A stretch of DNA of 64,000 bases from JBIQJD01 sp044507695 (GCA_044507695.1 JBIQJD010000005.1:1-64000); one strand, 5' to 3'. Positions 1 through 7,669 are shown, counted from the first letter of the stretch. Numbers and translations: made by a program. Notes: generated by a model from the sequence alone, not told the origin.

Positions 1-665
1 GCGCTACTTTTTTTTGGTGTCATTCTATTAATGCTATGTCCAACATCCACAATAGTAGTATAATTTTTCAGTATTCTACCTTCAAAACCATTGATAATAA
101 TATTCCGAAATAAATCTGAATCAGTACCTCGTGGCATTCTTTCATCGAAACCCCCTGCTTTTTCCCAAGCCTTTTTTGCTATTAAAGCAGAAGAGCCACA
201 AATTATACCGCCGCCGCTTAAAAGTCTTTTCTTCCAATTCTTAGGTTCTTCGGGAGTCCTTTTAATTTCATTCTCTTTGTTTTTTTCAATCCACCAAGTA
301 CCTACGACACCAACATTTTCATTGGGGTTGTAAAATAGTTTTAATTGTTTTTCTAGCTTATTTTTATCACACCAGTAATCATCATCACCTATTAATGCTA
401 AATATTCACCAGTAGAATGACTATAAGCTAAATTGCTATTGAATGCAATGCCTTTGTTTTCTTTATTATTTATATAAATAAAATTGTCCCCATATTTTTC
501 TTTGTAGTTCTCAAGTATATCAATCGTATTATCTGTAGAAGCATCATTAATAACTATTACTTCTAGATTTTTATAGGTTTGGTCGAAGATACTGTCAAGG
601 CAGCGAGTTAGTAGGTTTGCTCTGTTGTATGTACCGATCAAGACAGAGACCTTAATATTATTCAT
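1..665 (-). CDS. Family 2 glycosyltransferase (partial, C-terminus outside window)
   Basis: The minus-strand frame is open from an ATG at 663-665 to the window edge, giving about 221 residues. The N-terminus VSVLIGTYNRANLL, the acidic NDASTDNT near residue 41 and IGDDDYW near residues 92-98 are the nucleotide-sugar and metal-binding signatures of a GT-A fold family 2 glycosyltransferase. Such enzymes move a sugar from an activated nucleotide donor to a growing glycan at the cytoplasmic membrane. The start overlaps the end of the acyltransferase gene by 8 bp, so it is the last visible gene of the polysaccharide operon. Donor and acceptor cannot be read from the sequence. Confidence 0.9.
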   Translation of the reverse strand, partial: MNNIKVSVLIGTYNRANLLTRCLDSIFDQTYKNLEVIVINDASTDNTIDILENYKEKYGDNFIYINNKENKGIAFNSNLAYSHSTGEYLALIGDDDYWCDKNKLEKQLKLFYNPNENVGVVGTWWIEKNKENEIKRTPEEPKNWKKRLLSGGGIICGSSALIAKKAWEKAGGFDERMPRGTDSDLFRNIIINGFEGRILKNYTTIVDVGHSINRMTPKKSS

Positions 666-1263
666 CTTCATTCAATGGTATTCCGTTTTCTTTTGCATAT
701 TTTTTATTTGTCTCTAAATTTAAGTAATGTTCTTTATCACGGTATTTAATAATTTTGGGGTTTTCAATTCCAACAATTGCCAAAGGTGGGATTTCACCAT
801 AAACTCTGGCGCCTAGCCCAATTATTGCCCCTTCTCCAATCTTTGTACCCGGCGCAATAGTGACATTCATCCCAATCCATACATTTTTTCCTATAGTAAC
901 TTTATTCTTCTTAAAACTTGAATCAAAAGGTAATAGTTCACCTTCATAGTTATGACTCGTAGTGTATATAATAACATTTCTTGAAATAATTACATTGTCC
1001 CCGATTTCCAAACCACCTTCACCGCGAAAAAAACAACCAGTACCGATGTGAACATTATTTCCAATTGAGACAGAACTTATTCCAGATATATTTACATTCT
1101 TACCAAATTTTACCCCTTTTCCTATTTTCCCATCACCAGAAGTCAGTACTTTATAATGTGCAAAATTTTGGTAATCAAGATTATGTTTATCGAGACTTTT
1201 CTTTAATTTTATGCTAATTTTAAAGAATAGTCTAATTATTATATTTATTATAGAATTACTCAT
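658..1263 (-). CDS. Left-handed beta-helix (hexapeptide) acyltransferase
   Basis: A 201-residue protein. After a basic, hydrophobic N-terminus of about 40 residues come repeated hexapeptide turns (IGKGVKFGKNV, IGNNVHIG, IGDNVIIS, IGKNVWIG, IGEGAIIG), which build a left-handed beta-helix. His104 in TTSHNYEG matches the catalytic histidine of the Maa/WcaF/CysE-like O-acetyltransferases. It probably acetylates a sugar of the surface polysaccharide, using acetyl-CoA in the cytoplasm. It overlaps the upstream flippase gene by 4 bp and the downstream glycosyltransferase by 8 bp, so the three are translated as a unit. The exact acceptor is unknown. Confidence 0.85.
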   Translation of the reverse strand: MSNSIINIIIRLFFKISIKLKKSLDKHNLDYQNFAHYKVLTSGDGKIGKGVKFGKNVNISGISSVSIGNNVHIGTGCFFRGEGGLEIGDNVIISRNVIIYTTSHNYEGELLPFDSSFKKNKVTIGKNVWIGMNVTIAPGTKIGEGAIIGLGARVYGEIPPLAIVGIENPKIIKYRDKEHYLNLETNKKYAKENGIPLNEDE

Positions 1264-2696
1264 CTAGCTCTCAAAAGATATTTAAAGTTAATTTTATGTC
1301 TTAAGAGAAATAATGCGGACGAATAAGTTACTACACTTATAACTACTAACCCCAAAAATGTCAGGCTATCATATGGATTTAGACTTACAAAAATAGTAGC
1401 AGTTAAAAACATTAAAAGGCCTGCGAAAAATACCGGATAATAGGTTTTTATTAAAATTTTTATTGTAATTTTCAATCTCGTATATATTAGATAGAAAAAA
1501 TATAATAATACAATTACATTTGATCCAAGAACAGCATAAGCAAGATTTTCAAGTGTGAAATTATTTATAAATATTAGTAATAGTACTAATAATGTAACAG
1601 CTCTCGCAGTTGTCATATGAAAAATTAGATTTGGTTTACCTAAACCGTTAAATAAACCACCTGAAGCAAGAGCTAAGCTTCTAAATAAAGTAGCAGCTGT
1701 AAGGATTTTTAGTGGCAACACCATTTCTAACCATTTCTCTCCTAAAAAAATATTCACAAAACTTTCAGCTATCAAAAATAAGCCAACTGAAAGAGGTATC
1801 AAGATGATATATAGAATTGTACTGGCTTTCAGATATGCATTACGAATACGATTTATGTCATCATTCATTTTTGCAAAAGCCGGAAATAATACTTTTGTTA
1901 GTGCTTTGCCAACTTCAATAAGTGGTTTTGTTGATATAGTAAATGCAAGTGTATAAATTCCGAGCAATCTAGCATCAAAAAACTTTGCAGCAAAATATGT
2001 ATCCAGTTCCATAGCAAAATAAGAAACAATAGTGCTTACAAAAATCCATTTACCGAAACCGAACATTTGTTTGAAATATTCTAAATTCAATTCAAACTTT
2101 GGTAAAAACCAAATTAGGTAATAAGATAAACCAACACGCAGCACTTCACTGGCAATTGTTCCAAATACAATTGCCCATACATTTTCTAAGATAAAAGCCA
2201 GCGGAATAGAAATAAAAAGGGAACCAAAAATTGGAGAAAGTTCATAAATAAACTGCTTATTGAATTCTAATTCTTTCTGCAAATAAATAATTTTTATGTT
2301 TGTTATACCATCCAGCAGAGGGACAAGAGCAAGGACTCTAATAATATCAATAGCTTCGGGTTGATTAAAGAAAGAAGCAATAAGCGGCGCTGCAAAAAAC
2401 ACCAAAATAAATATTAGTAAACCCCTTATTAACTCAACAGTCCATGCGGTATTTAGAAAAGTTTCAGTATTCTCACTGGTTTCTTTTATCAATGCTTGCT
2501 TAATACCAACTTCTGTAAATACCTTGAGAATATTTACAGAAATTATCCCTACAGCTACTAAACCAAAAGCCTCGGGCGTTAATATGCGTGCAAGAATTAT
2601 AGTTACAACGATGCCACCTGCCTTTGTTAAAATTCGTGAAGCAACCATCCAGCCGCTTCCCTTTAATACTTGTGATGTAAGACTATTACTTTTCAT
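1260..2696 (-). CDS. Polysaccharide flippase of the MOP/Wzx superfamily
   Basis: A 478-residue, strongly hydrophobic protein with about 12-14 predicted membrane segments. The N-terminus (SQVLKGSGWMVASRILTKAG, then IILARILTPEAFGLVAVG) is typical of PST/Wzx and teichuronic-acid-type translocases. The family flips lipid-linked oligosaccharides across the inner membrane before polymerisation. It overlaps the epimerase gene upstream by 11 bp and the acyltransferase gene downstream by 4 bp. Family assignment is firm; the glycan carried is not known. Confidence 0.88.
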   Translation of the reverse strand: MKSNSLTSQVLKGSGWMVASRILTKAGGIVVTIILARILTPEAFGLVAVGIISVNILKVFTEVGIKQALIKETSENTETFLNTAWTVELIRGLLIFILVFFAAPLIASFFNQPEAIDIIRVLALVPLLDGITNIKIIYLQKELEFNKQFIYELSPIFGSLFISIPLAFILENVWAIVFGTIASEVLRVGLSYYLIWFLPKFELNLEYFKQMFGFGKWIFVSTIVSYFAMELDTYFAAKFFDARLLGIYTLAFTISTKPLIEVGKALTKVLFPAFAKMNDDINRIRNAYLKASTILYIILIPLSVGLFLIAESFVNIFLGEKWLEMVLPLKILTAATLFRSLALASGGLFNGLGKPNLIFHMTTARAVTLLVLLLIFINNFTLENLAYAVLGSNVIVLLYFFYLIYTRLKITIKILIKTYYPVFFAGLLMFLTATIFVSLNPYDSLTFLGLVVISVVTYSSALFLLRHKINFKYLLRAR

Positions 2697-3777
2697 TTAA
2701 TATTTCTCTGTAAAAAGACCTATACCAATCAACAAATTTTTTTATTCCTTCCTCTATCTTAACTTTTGGTTTATAATTTACCCACTTTTCTAAAGCACTA
2801 ACATCAGAATCAGTGTTTCGAACATCTCCAGGTTGAATTGAGAGATAATTTTTTATAGCAAATTTACCAAGTACCCTCTCAAGAGCTATGATAAAATCAT
2901 TTAATAAAACGGGTGTTGAGTTTCCTATGTTATAAATTTTGTAAGGTGGAATCCTTGATGATGAGTCAATTTTGTTAATGGATTCTTCATTATTTGGAAT
3001 TTGCTTTATGACTCTCGTAAAGCCCTCAATGACATCATCTATAAAAGTGAAATCGCGAAGCATATTACCGTTATTATAAACATCAATAGGTTCACCGTTC
3101 AATATCGCTTTGGTGAATTTAAAATAAGCCATATCGGGTCTACCCCACGGTCCGTAAACAGTAAAAAATCTTAAACCTGTTGAGGGAATATTATAAAGAT
3201 GGCTATATGTATATGCCATCAGTTCATTAGACTTTTTTGTTGCCGCATATAAACTGATTGGATGGTCAACTCTATCACTTTCAGAAAAAGGGGTTTTCTT
3301 ATTATTACCATAAACTGAACTTGAGGAAGCATAAACCAAATGTTCAACCGGGTAAAGCCGGCATCCTTCAAGTATATTGAAGAATCCATTTATATTACTG
3401 TCAATATATGCCTGCGGATTTTCAAGTGAGTAACGCACACCGGCTTGTGCAGCTAAATTTACCACGAACTCAAATTTTTCTGCTTCAAATAGTTTTAGGA
3501 TACCTTCTTTATCTTCTAAATTTAATTTTATAAAACGGTACTTATCATACTTTTCACTTGTAACAAACTTATTATACTCAATATTTTCTCTGCATATTCC
3601 GCTTTCTTTCAGTCGCGCATATTTAAGGTTAACATCATAATAATCATTGATATTATCCAATCCAACAATATCCCATTTTTCTTCTTCATTATTTGTCAAT
3701 AAGGATTCTTTAATAAGTCTTTCAACCAAATGAAAACCAATAAATCCGGCAGTAGCGGTAATCAATATTTTAGGCAT
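2686..3777 (-). CDS. NAD-dependent nucleotide-sugar epimerase (UDP-glucuronate 4-epimerase-like)
   Basis: An extended short-chain dehydrogenase of 363 residues. It has a Rossmann start (ILITATAGFIG), the NLAAQAGVRYSLENP segment characteristic of UDP-glucuronate/galacturonate 4-epimerases, the SSSSVYG serine region near 151-157 and the catalytic pair Tyr177-x3-Lys181 (YAATK). Odd point: position 8, the first glycine of the GxxGxxG dinucleotide loop in most relatives, is alanine here. The gene leads a tightly overlapping four-gene polysaccharide operon and would supply an epimerised UDP-sugar. Other 4-epimerase or dehydratase substrates remain possible. Confidence 0.85.
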   Translation of the reverse strand: MPKILITATAGFIGFHLVERLIKESLLTNNEEEKWDIVGLDNINDYYDVNLKYARLKESGICRENIEYNKFVTSEKYDKYRFIKLNLEDKEGILKLFEAEKFEFVVNLAAQAGVRYSLENPQAYIDSNINGFFNILEGCRLYPVEHLVYASSSSVYGNNKKTPFSESDRVDHPISLYAATKKSNELMAYTYSHLYNIPSTGLRFFTVYGPWGRPDMAYFKFTKAILNGEPIDVYNNGNMLRDFTFIDDVIEGFTRVIKQIPNNEESINKIDSSSRIPPYKIYNIGNSTPVLLNDFIIALERVLGKFAIKNYLSIQPGDVRNTDSDVSALEKWVNYKPKVKIEEGIKKFVDWYRSFYREILNEK

Positions 3778-3841
3778 TAATCAATCACTTTAATTTGTTT
3801 TATTACAGTAAAATACCATTCCTCTCCCTCAGTCTCCTTCT

Positions 3842-3860
3842 CCCGCCCCGGCTAGGCGGG
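3842..3860. repeat. GC-rich palindrome CCCGCC-N7-GGCGGG
   Basis: CCCGCC at 3842-3847 faces GGCGGG at 3855-3860. The element is far more GC-rich than its surroundings and has the same arms as the insert inside the DUF1508 gene at about 3980-4022. Around it (3820-3915) is a pyrimidine-rich TCTCC-type low-complexity tract. No gene is seen in 3778-3916. Confidence 0.7.
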
Positions 3861-3916
3861 CAAGCACGGCGGGCGAGTCTCCAAGTCTCCTCATCTCTCC
3901 CTCTCCTCTTTCCCCG

Positions 3917-4124
3917 CTACCCTTCCCTCACTTCAGCACTACCCGCCCCTTTCACAATCTCAATCCCCTCTAAACATGTTTACCCGCCTGCTGTTTACGC
4001 TATTTGCTGGGCGGGCAAGTTAGGAGTTATAACTTTCAGCGGAGTCGGCAGCAATTCTGCCGTTAGAGGCAATCAGCCGCCAGCGGTAACCGCCGCCGCT
4101 GTCCGTATAAAGTTCAAAGTACAT
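3917..4124 (-). pseudogene. DUF1508 (YegP-like) small protein, broken by a palindromic insertion
   Basis: An ATG at 4122-4124 has a strong upstream Shine-Dalgarno (AGGAGG, 6 nt spacer). It opens a 34-codon frame whose product contains GGYRWRLIASNGRIAADSAE, the core of the DUF1508/YegP domain, and stops with TAA at 4020-4022. The rest of the domain (TCLEGIEIVKGAG) resumes in another frame at 3979 and ends at the TAG at 3917-3919. The ~43 bp between (3980-4022) contains the palindrome GCCCGCC...GGCGGGT, the same arm type as the element at 3842-3860. A small repeat therefore appears to have inserted into and inactivated the gene. A short 34-residue product may still be made. The function of DUF1508 is not established. 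Confidence 0.7.
3980..4022. repeat. Palindromic mini-insert inside the DUF1508 gene
   Basis: About 37-43 bp separate two halves of a DUF1508 reading frame. The stretch carries arms CCCGCC (3983-3988 region) and GGCGGG (4010-4015 region) around an AT-richer loop. The exact insertion points cannot be fixed without an intact homologue. Confidence 0.6.
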
Positions 4125-4169
4125 AACAACCTCCTGTTAGTAGTTAGTCTGCCTTCGGCAGGCAGGTTC

Positions 4170-4196
4170 GTTCTTTTCTTGTGTCAAGAAAAGAAC
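4170..4196. repeat. Perfect 12-bp palindrome (GTTCTTTTCTTG / CAAGAAAAGAAC)
   Basis: Arms at 4170-4181 and 4185-4196 flank a TGT loop. It lies upstream of the broken DUF1508 gene, next to a CTGCCTTCGGCAGGCAG palindrome at about 4148-4164. No T-run follows on the plus strand, so I read it as a dispersed repeat and not a terminator. Confidence 0.7.
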
Positions 4197-4251
4197 AAGC
4201 CCTTACTTTATTTTTCATACTTTTATAAAAAATCTCCCTACGAAATTTTTG

Positions 4252-4279
4252 GTTACTTTTTGATCAAGCAAAAAGTAAC
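4252..4279. repeat. Perfect 11-bp palindrome (GTTACTTTTTG / CAAAAAGTAAC)
   Basis: Arms at 4252-4262 and 4269-4279 flank the loop ATCAAG, just downstream of the ORF6N gene stop. Half-copies (AAAAAGTAAC) recur near 5253-5264 and 7421-7430, which suggests a dispersed intergenic repeat family. It could also end ORF6N transcription, but T-runs on the minus strand are short. Confidence 0.65.
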
Positions 4280-4289
4280 AAACATGGCT

Positions 4290-4826
4290 CTACTTCCTCT
4301 TCACAACATGTTTCAGCTTAACAACTGCAAAGTTCAGCTCAACCGATGTCTCAGTATCTGTAATTTCAAGATCATCATGAATAATCCGGGAAACTAGTCC
4401 CCCGCTATTTCTAATTATTTTTTCTTTCTCCTGTTCATTCTTTGTCTCTGAAATCTCTTTTATACTCCGCTGCAGTTCTCTTAACCTGGCAAAGGTTTCA
4501 ATTATTGAAATAGTTGTAAGCGCGGCGGTTGCACTCTTAATTATCGTTGCAAGCATATACAAACCTTTTTCGGTAAATGCTTTTGGCATAGCGCGTGTCT
4601 TGGAAAGTTTTGCGGACGAAATTTTCGACCGCAGACTTTTAAGCTCTCTCTCATTAAGTTCAAACACATAACCATCCGGAAACTTCTCAGGATTATTTTT
4701 AACAGCCTCATTAACCCGTTTCGTCTCAACATTATAAAGTGAAGCAACATCGCTGTCAAGAATCACCCTTGTATCGCGCATTTCAAGCAGGAGTCCGGCT
4801 ATATTATCAAGATTCAATATATTCAC
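4290..4826 (-). CDS. ORF6N domain protein
   Basis: A 178-residue protein. The first ~100 residues match the ORF6N domain: RVILDSDVASLYNVETKRVNEAVKNN is written here only in part as VILDSDVASLYNVET, followed by NPEKFPDGYVFELN and the RAMPKAFTEKGLYMLATI block. The C-terminus (about 110-178) is charged and helical. ORF6N/KilA-N-type domains are found in phage and mobile-element proteins and are thought to bind DNA, so the gene is a marker of accessory DNA. The start is supported by AAGGAGGG about 8 nt upstream. It sits alone among palindromic repeats; its target is unknown. Confidence 0.85.
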   Translation of the reverse strand: MNILNLDNIAGLLLEMRDTRVILDSDVASLYNVETKRVNEAVKNNPEKFPDGYVFELNERELKSLRSKISSAKLSKTRAMPKAFTEKGLYMLATIIKSATAALTTISIIETFARLRELQRSIKEISETKNEQEKEKIIRNSGGLVSRIIHDDLEITDTETSVELNFAVVKLKHVVKRK

Positions 4827-5000
4827 GGTGCCCTCCTTTTAGTAATAAAGATTTAGTATTGAGCCTGCCTGCAGTACCTTCGCCTGATTGCCGGCAGGCA
4901 GGTCGTGAGAAAAGAAGTTCGGCTCACTCCAACAAATATTTATTCATCTGTTTTCTGAATTTCCCATTTATGCGATTGCTGCATAAGGAAAAAAGCCTAT

Positions 5001-5218
5001 TACAGATAAGTTCGAAAATGTATTGTTTTTTTACTCCAATCAGTCCCTCTCTCTGTAAGAGAGGGATTTAGGGAGAATTTTACGATCACTACACTAGTAA
5101 AAAAATAACAAGCACTAGTCATTTATGGCTGTTTGGAGTTTCTCTATTTCACCCTTACTCCCCTACCTTCGGCAGGCAGGCATCTCCTTATAAAGGAGAG
5201 GGAACAATTTGCTTTAAG
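5001..5218. repeat. ~0.2 kb dispersed repeat, copy A
   Basis: This stretch aligns imperfectly with 7320-7526. Shared blocks in order are GATAAGTTCG, ATTGTTTTTTTACTCCAA, a CCTCTCT..AGAGAGGG hairpin followed by ATTTAGGGAGA, TCACTACA.TAGTAAAAAA, TAACAAGCACT, CACCCTTACTCCC, CCTTCGGCAGGCAGGCATC and AAAGGAGAGGGAA. The copies lie on either side of the sigma-like and DUF6266-like genes. 4827-5305 holds no gene I can support beyond this repeat and the GCCTGCCGGCAGGCAG-type palindrome at 4865-4905. Confidence 0.8.
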
Positions 5219-5305
5219 CGGATATGATCGCATCCAATGCGATCACTACACCAGGCAAAAAGTAACGAATGTTTCCTCTTTACAATCTCCGGATTTATAA
5301 TTATT

Positions 5306-5929
5306 TCATCGCTGCTCAGTACTTACACATTTGTCAATTCTGCTTATCCTGGTGTAGCGATTCAAAGCAATCCCATTACTCACAAACATCCGCACAAGCT
5401 TACGCCGAAGGCGCGTCTTAATATTTTCAACCTCCGTCAGTGAAAGCCTTGACATCATAGAAATTTCACGGCTCCGGTAATTCTGCAGCATCAGTTCAAA
5501 AACAGATAAGGCTTTATCATCACCGCTCAGTTTTTCCCTGCATCTTTCAATTAGCCCGGTATTATCTATCCGCATTCCGGTGCCTGTATTCTGCTGCAGG
5601 GATATTTCCCTTTTAATGTTTTTATCCTCTATACTGCAGGGAAATTTTCTTTCTTTTTTTAAGATAGATATGATCCTGCTTTTTATATACATGATCATAA
5701 ACCTATCAATATCCGGGACCCTTGTGCGGTCCCATGCTATGTCGTTCTGGAGAGTATCAGCTATTATCTGGTGAACTATACATTCACCTGTATGGCATCT
5801 GGCAAAATTTCCGTGTGTCTTGTTTAAGAGGAGTTTATCTGCAAACCGGATCCATTTTCTGAGGCGTGTACTTTCAAATTTGAAAATGTTTTCGAAAATT
5901 TTTGCCGTTTCCTGCAGTTGCGTCTTCAA
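5306..5929 (-). CDS. Sigma-factor-like protein of unknown role (accessory)
   Basis: A 207-residue protein starting at a TTG codon, supported by a perfect AGGAGG 6 nt upstream. Residues ~20-100 are helical and contain DIAWDRTRVPDIDRFMIMY, which recalls RNA polymerase sigma region 2. Residues ~140-180 (FELMLQNYRSREISMMSRLS followed by LTEVENIKTRLRRKL) look like a region 4 helix-turn-helix. I infer an atypical sigma70-family regulator but cannot name a family. It is divergent from the DUF6266-like gene across 416 bp containing a palindrome and an 11-bp repeat array, and the pair is flanked by direct repeats. Its last ~20 codons run into repeat-like sequence. Confidence 0.6.
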   Translation of the reverse strand: MKTQLQETAKIFENIFKFESTRLRKWIRFADKLLLNKTHGNFARCHTGECIVHQIIADTLQNDIAWDRTRVPDIDRFMIMYIKSRIISILKKERKFPCSIEDKNIKREISLQQNTGTGMRIDNTGLIERCREKLSGDDKALSVFELMLQNYRSREISMMSRLSLTEVENIKTRLRRKLVRMFVSNGIALNRYTRISRIDKCVSTEQR

Positions 5930-6016
5930 GCTAACCTCCTGCTTGTAAGAGTAACCTTAGTTTATTCAGCCTCCTTTCATCGGTATATATATTAATATTC
6001 TCTTAAATGTGTTTTT

Positions 6017-6048
6017 CTTCACAGGGCAAAAATTTTTGTACCGTGAAG
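6017..6048. repeat. 32-bp near-perfect palindrome, possible operator
   Basis: CTTCAC at 6017-6022 faces GTGAAG at 6043-6048, with CAAAAATTTTTG at the centre. 13 of 16 arm positions pair. It lies 88 bp upstream of the sigma-like gene, in the divergent spacer, where a dimeric regulator could bind. Confidence 0.55.
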
Positions 6049-6130
6049 AAATTTCTGTTTTTAGGAATAATATAATAGTAAACGCCTCATTTAATTCCGT
6101 TCTGCACCGCTATCATTCATATTTCATTAT

Positions 6131-6283
6131 GCTTTGAAGGTGCTTCTTACCGGCTTTTAACCGGCTTCTGATCAGCTTTTTTCCTGCTTCTGTTCTGCTT
6201 CTAAAGTCATTGGATGTGCTTTTAAAGTGCTTAACAAGTTCTTAACAAGTCGTTATGGAGTCGTTACAAACTGCTTTTAAAAT
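6131..6283. repeat. Tandem array with strict 11-bp period (GCTTNNNAAGT-like)
   Basis: GCTT (or TCTT/CGTT) begins at 6131, 6142, 6153, 6164, 6175, 6186, 6197, 6218, 6229, 6240, 6251, 6262 and 6273. All steps are 11 bp apart from a 21-bp gap at 6197-6218, which holds one diverged 10-bp unit. Several units end in AAGT. Weaker units may extend back to 6098 (CGTT at 6098, GCTA at 6109). The period is close to one helical turn, so pyrimidine tracts are phased on one face of the DNA. The array ends 62 bp before the DUF6266-like start codon. 11 is not a multiple of 3 and stops occur in the units, so it is not coding. Confidence 0.8.
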
Positions 6284-6345
6284 TTTAAGCAGGGGAGATA
6301 AAAAACATCATTAACAAATTCCGCAAAAGCGGAAAGGAGGAACTC

Positions 6346-7017
6346 ATGCGTGTCAAAAGGAAAATGTTCGGTACGCTTACCGGACAGTTCGATGATGCCG
6401 TCTTCCGTGAAAAGGATGGTATCAATTTTGTTTCAAAGGCTCCCAAAGATTACACAAAGCCTGAGACAGAAAGCTTCTATAACCGGACACTCAAATTCAA
6501 AATTGCGGTGCAGCTTACATCCGCTGTTATTAAGAATGCTGTACTGAAATTAATCTGGATCCGGAAGGGAGTTAAGTTCGCAAACCTGATGTCTCTCAAT
6601 TATTCCTCCATTGGTTCAGGTGATTTTGTAAGAACTCCTCTCATTGCTCCCGATGATGGATTCGGTGTCAGGTATTCCTCTGCTGTTTTAGATAACAGCG
6701 ATCTTGAAGTGGTTATGGAACCATTCACAGACCGTTCCGGGCTGGATACATCGGTTGAAAAGAAGGTACAGCTTGCAGCCGTTGTTTACCTGTATCACCC
6801 GGTTGATGGTTCAAACAGGATCAAATTCTTAACACTTAAATCCTCAAAAGTTGATTTCAATCTTGATGATCCTGTAACACTTACCTGTCCTCTTGTTACC
6901 GCAGATGAGGACAGGATCAACGAGTACCAGGATAAGAAAGTATTTGTCACATTAATTACATACAACGATGCAGACGAACCGGTTAACTACGCCAGAACCA
7001 TCGCTCCTGCGGTTTAA
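6346..7017 (+). CDS. DUF6266-like protein of unknown function
   Basis: A 223-residue protein with a strong Shine-Dalgarno (AAAGGAGGAA, 5 nt before the ATG). The N-terminus (MFGTLTGQFDDAVFREKDG, then FVSKAPKDYTKPETES) follows the layout of Bacteroidota DUF6266-type proteins: a short basic start, a GxxGxxDxxVFRxxxGxxFV turn, then a helix. The remainder is beta-rich with no signal peptide, membrane segment or catalytic motif that I recognise. It is divergent from the sigma-like gene, downstream of the 11-bp array, and has its own terminator. The family match is by pattern only and the function is unknown. Confidence 0.65.
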   Translation: MRVKRKMFGTLTGQFDDAVFREKDGINFVSKAPKDYTKPETESFYNRTLKFKIAVQLTSAVIKNAVLKLIWIRKGVKFANLMSLNYSSIGSGDFVRTPLIAPDDGFGVRYSSAVLDNSDLEVVMEPFTDRSGLDTSVEKKVQLAAVVYLYHPVDGSNRIKFLTLKSSKVDFNLDDPVTLTCPLVTADEDRINEYQDKKVFVTLITYNDADEPVNYARTIAPAV

Positions 7018-7031
7018 GTTCCATCGGCTCA

Positions 7032-7062
7032 GCCTGCGGCATTCGTGCTGCAGGCATTTTTT
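7032..7062 (+). terminator. Intrinsic terminator with UUCG tetraloop
   Basis: A 10-bp stem (7032-7041 with 7046-7055, one G-T pair) closes a TTCG loop and is followed by ATTTTTTAT. It lies 15 nt after the stop of the DUF6266-like gene, so that gene is a single-gene transcript. Confidence 0.9.
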
Positions 7063-7319
7063 ATCAGGAAATCCATACTAAAATCCCAAAAGGATTATGT
7101 TATATTACACGTAAAGTTCTTTCAACTTCGTTAATGAAAGATTCTCCTAATCCAAAAAACAAATGTGATTGTATGATCTCTACATCTGCCCTGCCAGAAC
7201 CCGAACAGAGACAACATTTTATTTCATTATTCCAATAAGCAGCTTGTTCCCCTCTCAGAGAGGGGAGGAAGGGGTGTGTCCCTTCACTCTATTCAGCAAA
7301 TTAAATTTTCTCAACTTAT

Positions 7320-7526
7320 TACTGATAAGTTCGGAAATGAATTGTTTTTTTACTCCAACAAGTCTCTCTCTTTGCAAGAGAGGGATTTAGGGAGAGTTTT
7401 GCGGTCACTACATTAGTAAAAAAGTAACAAGCACTTTTGTTAAACTTGCCGCTACCTCACCCTTACTCCCGTGCCTTCGGCAGGCAGGCATCTCCTAATA
7501 AAGGAGAGGGAATGATTTTCTTTAAG
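7320..7526. repeat. ~0.2 kb dispersed repeat, copy B
   Basis: The second copy of the repeat described at 5001-5218, in the same orientation and about 2.3 kb away. It is followed by a perfect CCTCTCCTTA/TAAGGAGAGG palindrome (7528-7548) and preceded by CCCCTCTC/GAGAGGGG (7249-7265). The stretch 7063-7537 contains repeats only; I see no real gene in it. Confidence 0.8.
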
Positions 7527-7537
7527 TCCTCTCCTTA

Positions 7538-7666
7538 CTAAGGAGAGGATTTAGGTGAGGTTTTATTTCCGTAAAATTTTTTGTCCATACCCCGCTCAAA
7601 CTCAAGCCTGAACAACTCCCTGATCCCGCCATCACGGAATATGCGCGCATCATATTGCATTTTCAT
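7538..7666 (-). pseudogene. Short ORF, probably a gene remnant truncated by repeat sequence
   Basis: 42 codons from an ATG at 7664-7666. The first ~34 (QYDARIFRDGGIRELFRLEF, then ERGMDKKFYGN) look protein-like and have balanced codon use. The last residues (TSPKSSP) are read from the CTCTCC-palindrome repeat. This suggests that the 3' end was replaced by a repeat. It lies 96 bp downstream of wlbA on the same strand. I do not recognise the family. Confidence 0.35.
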
Positions 7667-7669
7667 TCA

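Noticed and set aside
4170..4279. Rho-independent terminators for the ORF6N gene
   Set aside because: The palindromes are perfect but lack a following T-run in the needed direction; treated as dispersed repeats.
3795..4397. 200-codon plus-strand ORF
   Set aside because: It runs antisense to the broken DUF1508 gene and the end of the ORF6N gene, through palindromic repeats; composition is Ser/Pro/Leu-rich without domain signals.
4739..5071. Plus-strand ORF ending in SPSLCKRGI, and its twin at 7169-7390
   Set aside because: Both are read from the dispersed repeat at 5001-5218 and 7320-7526; similar C-termini come from the repeat and not from a protein family.
6131..6283. CRISPR array
   Set aside because: Repeat units are 11 bp with no unique spacers and no cas genes nearby.
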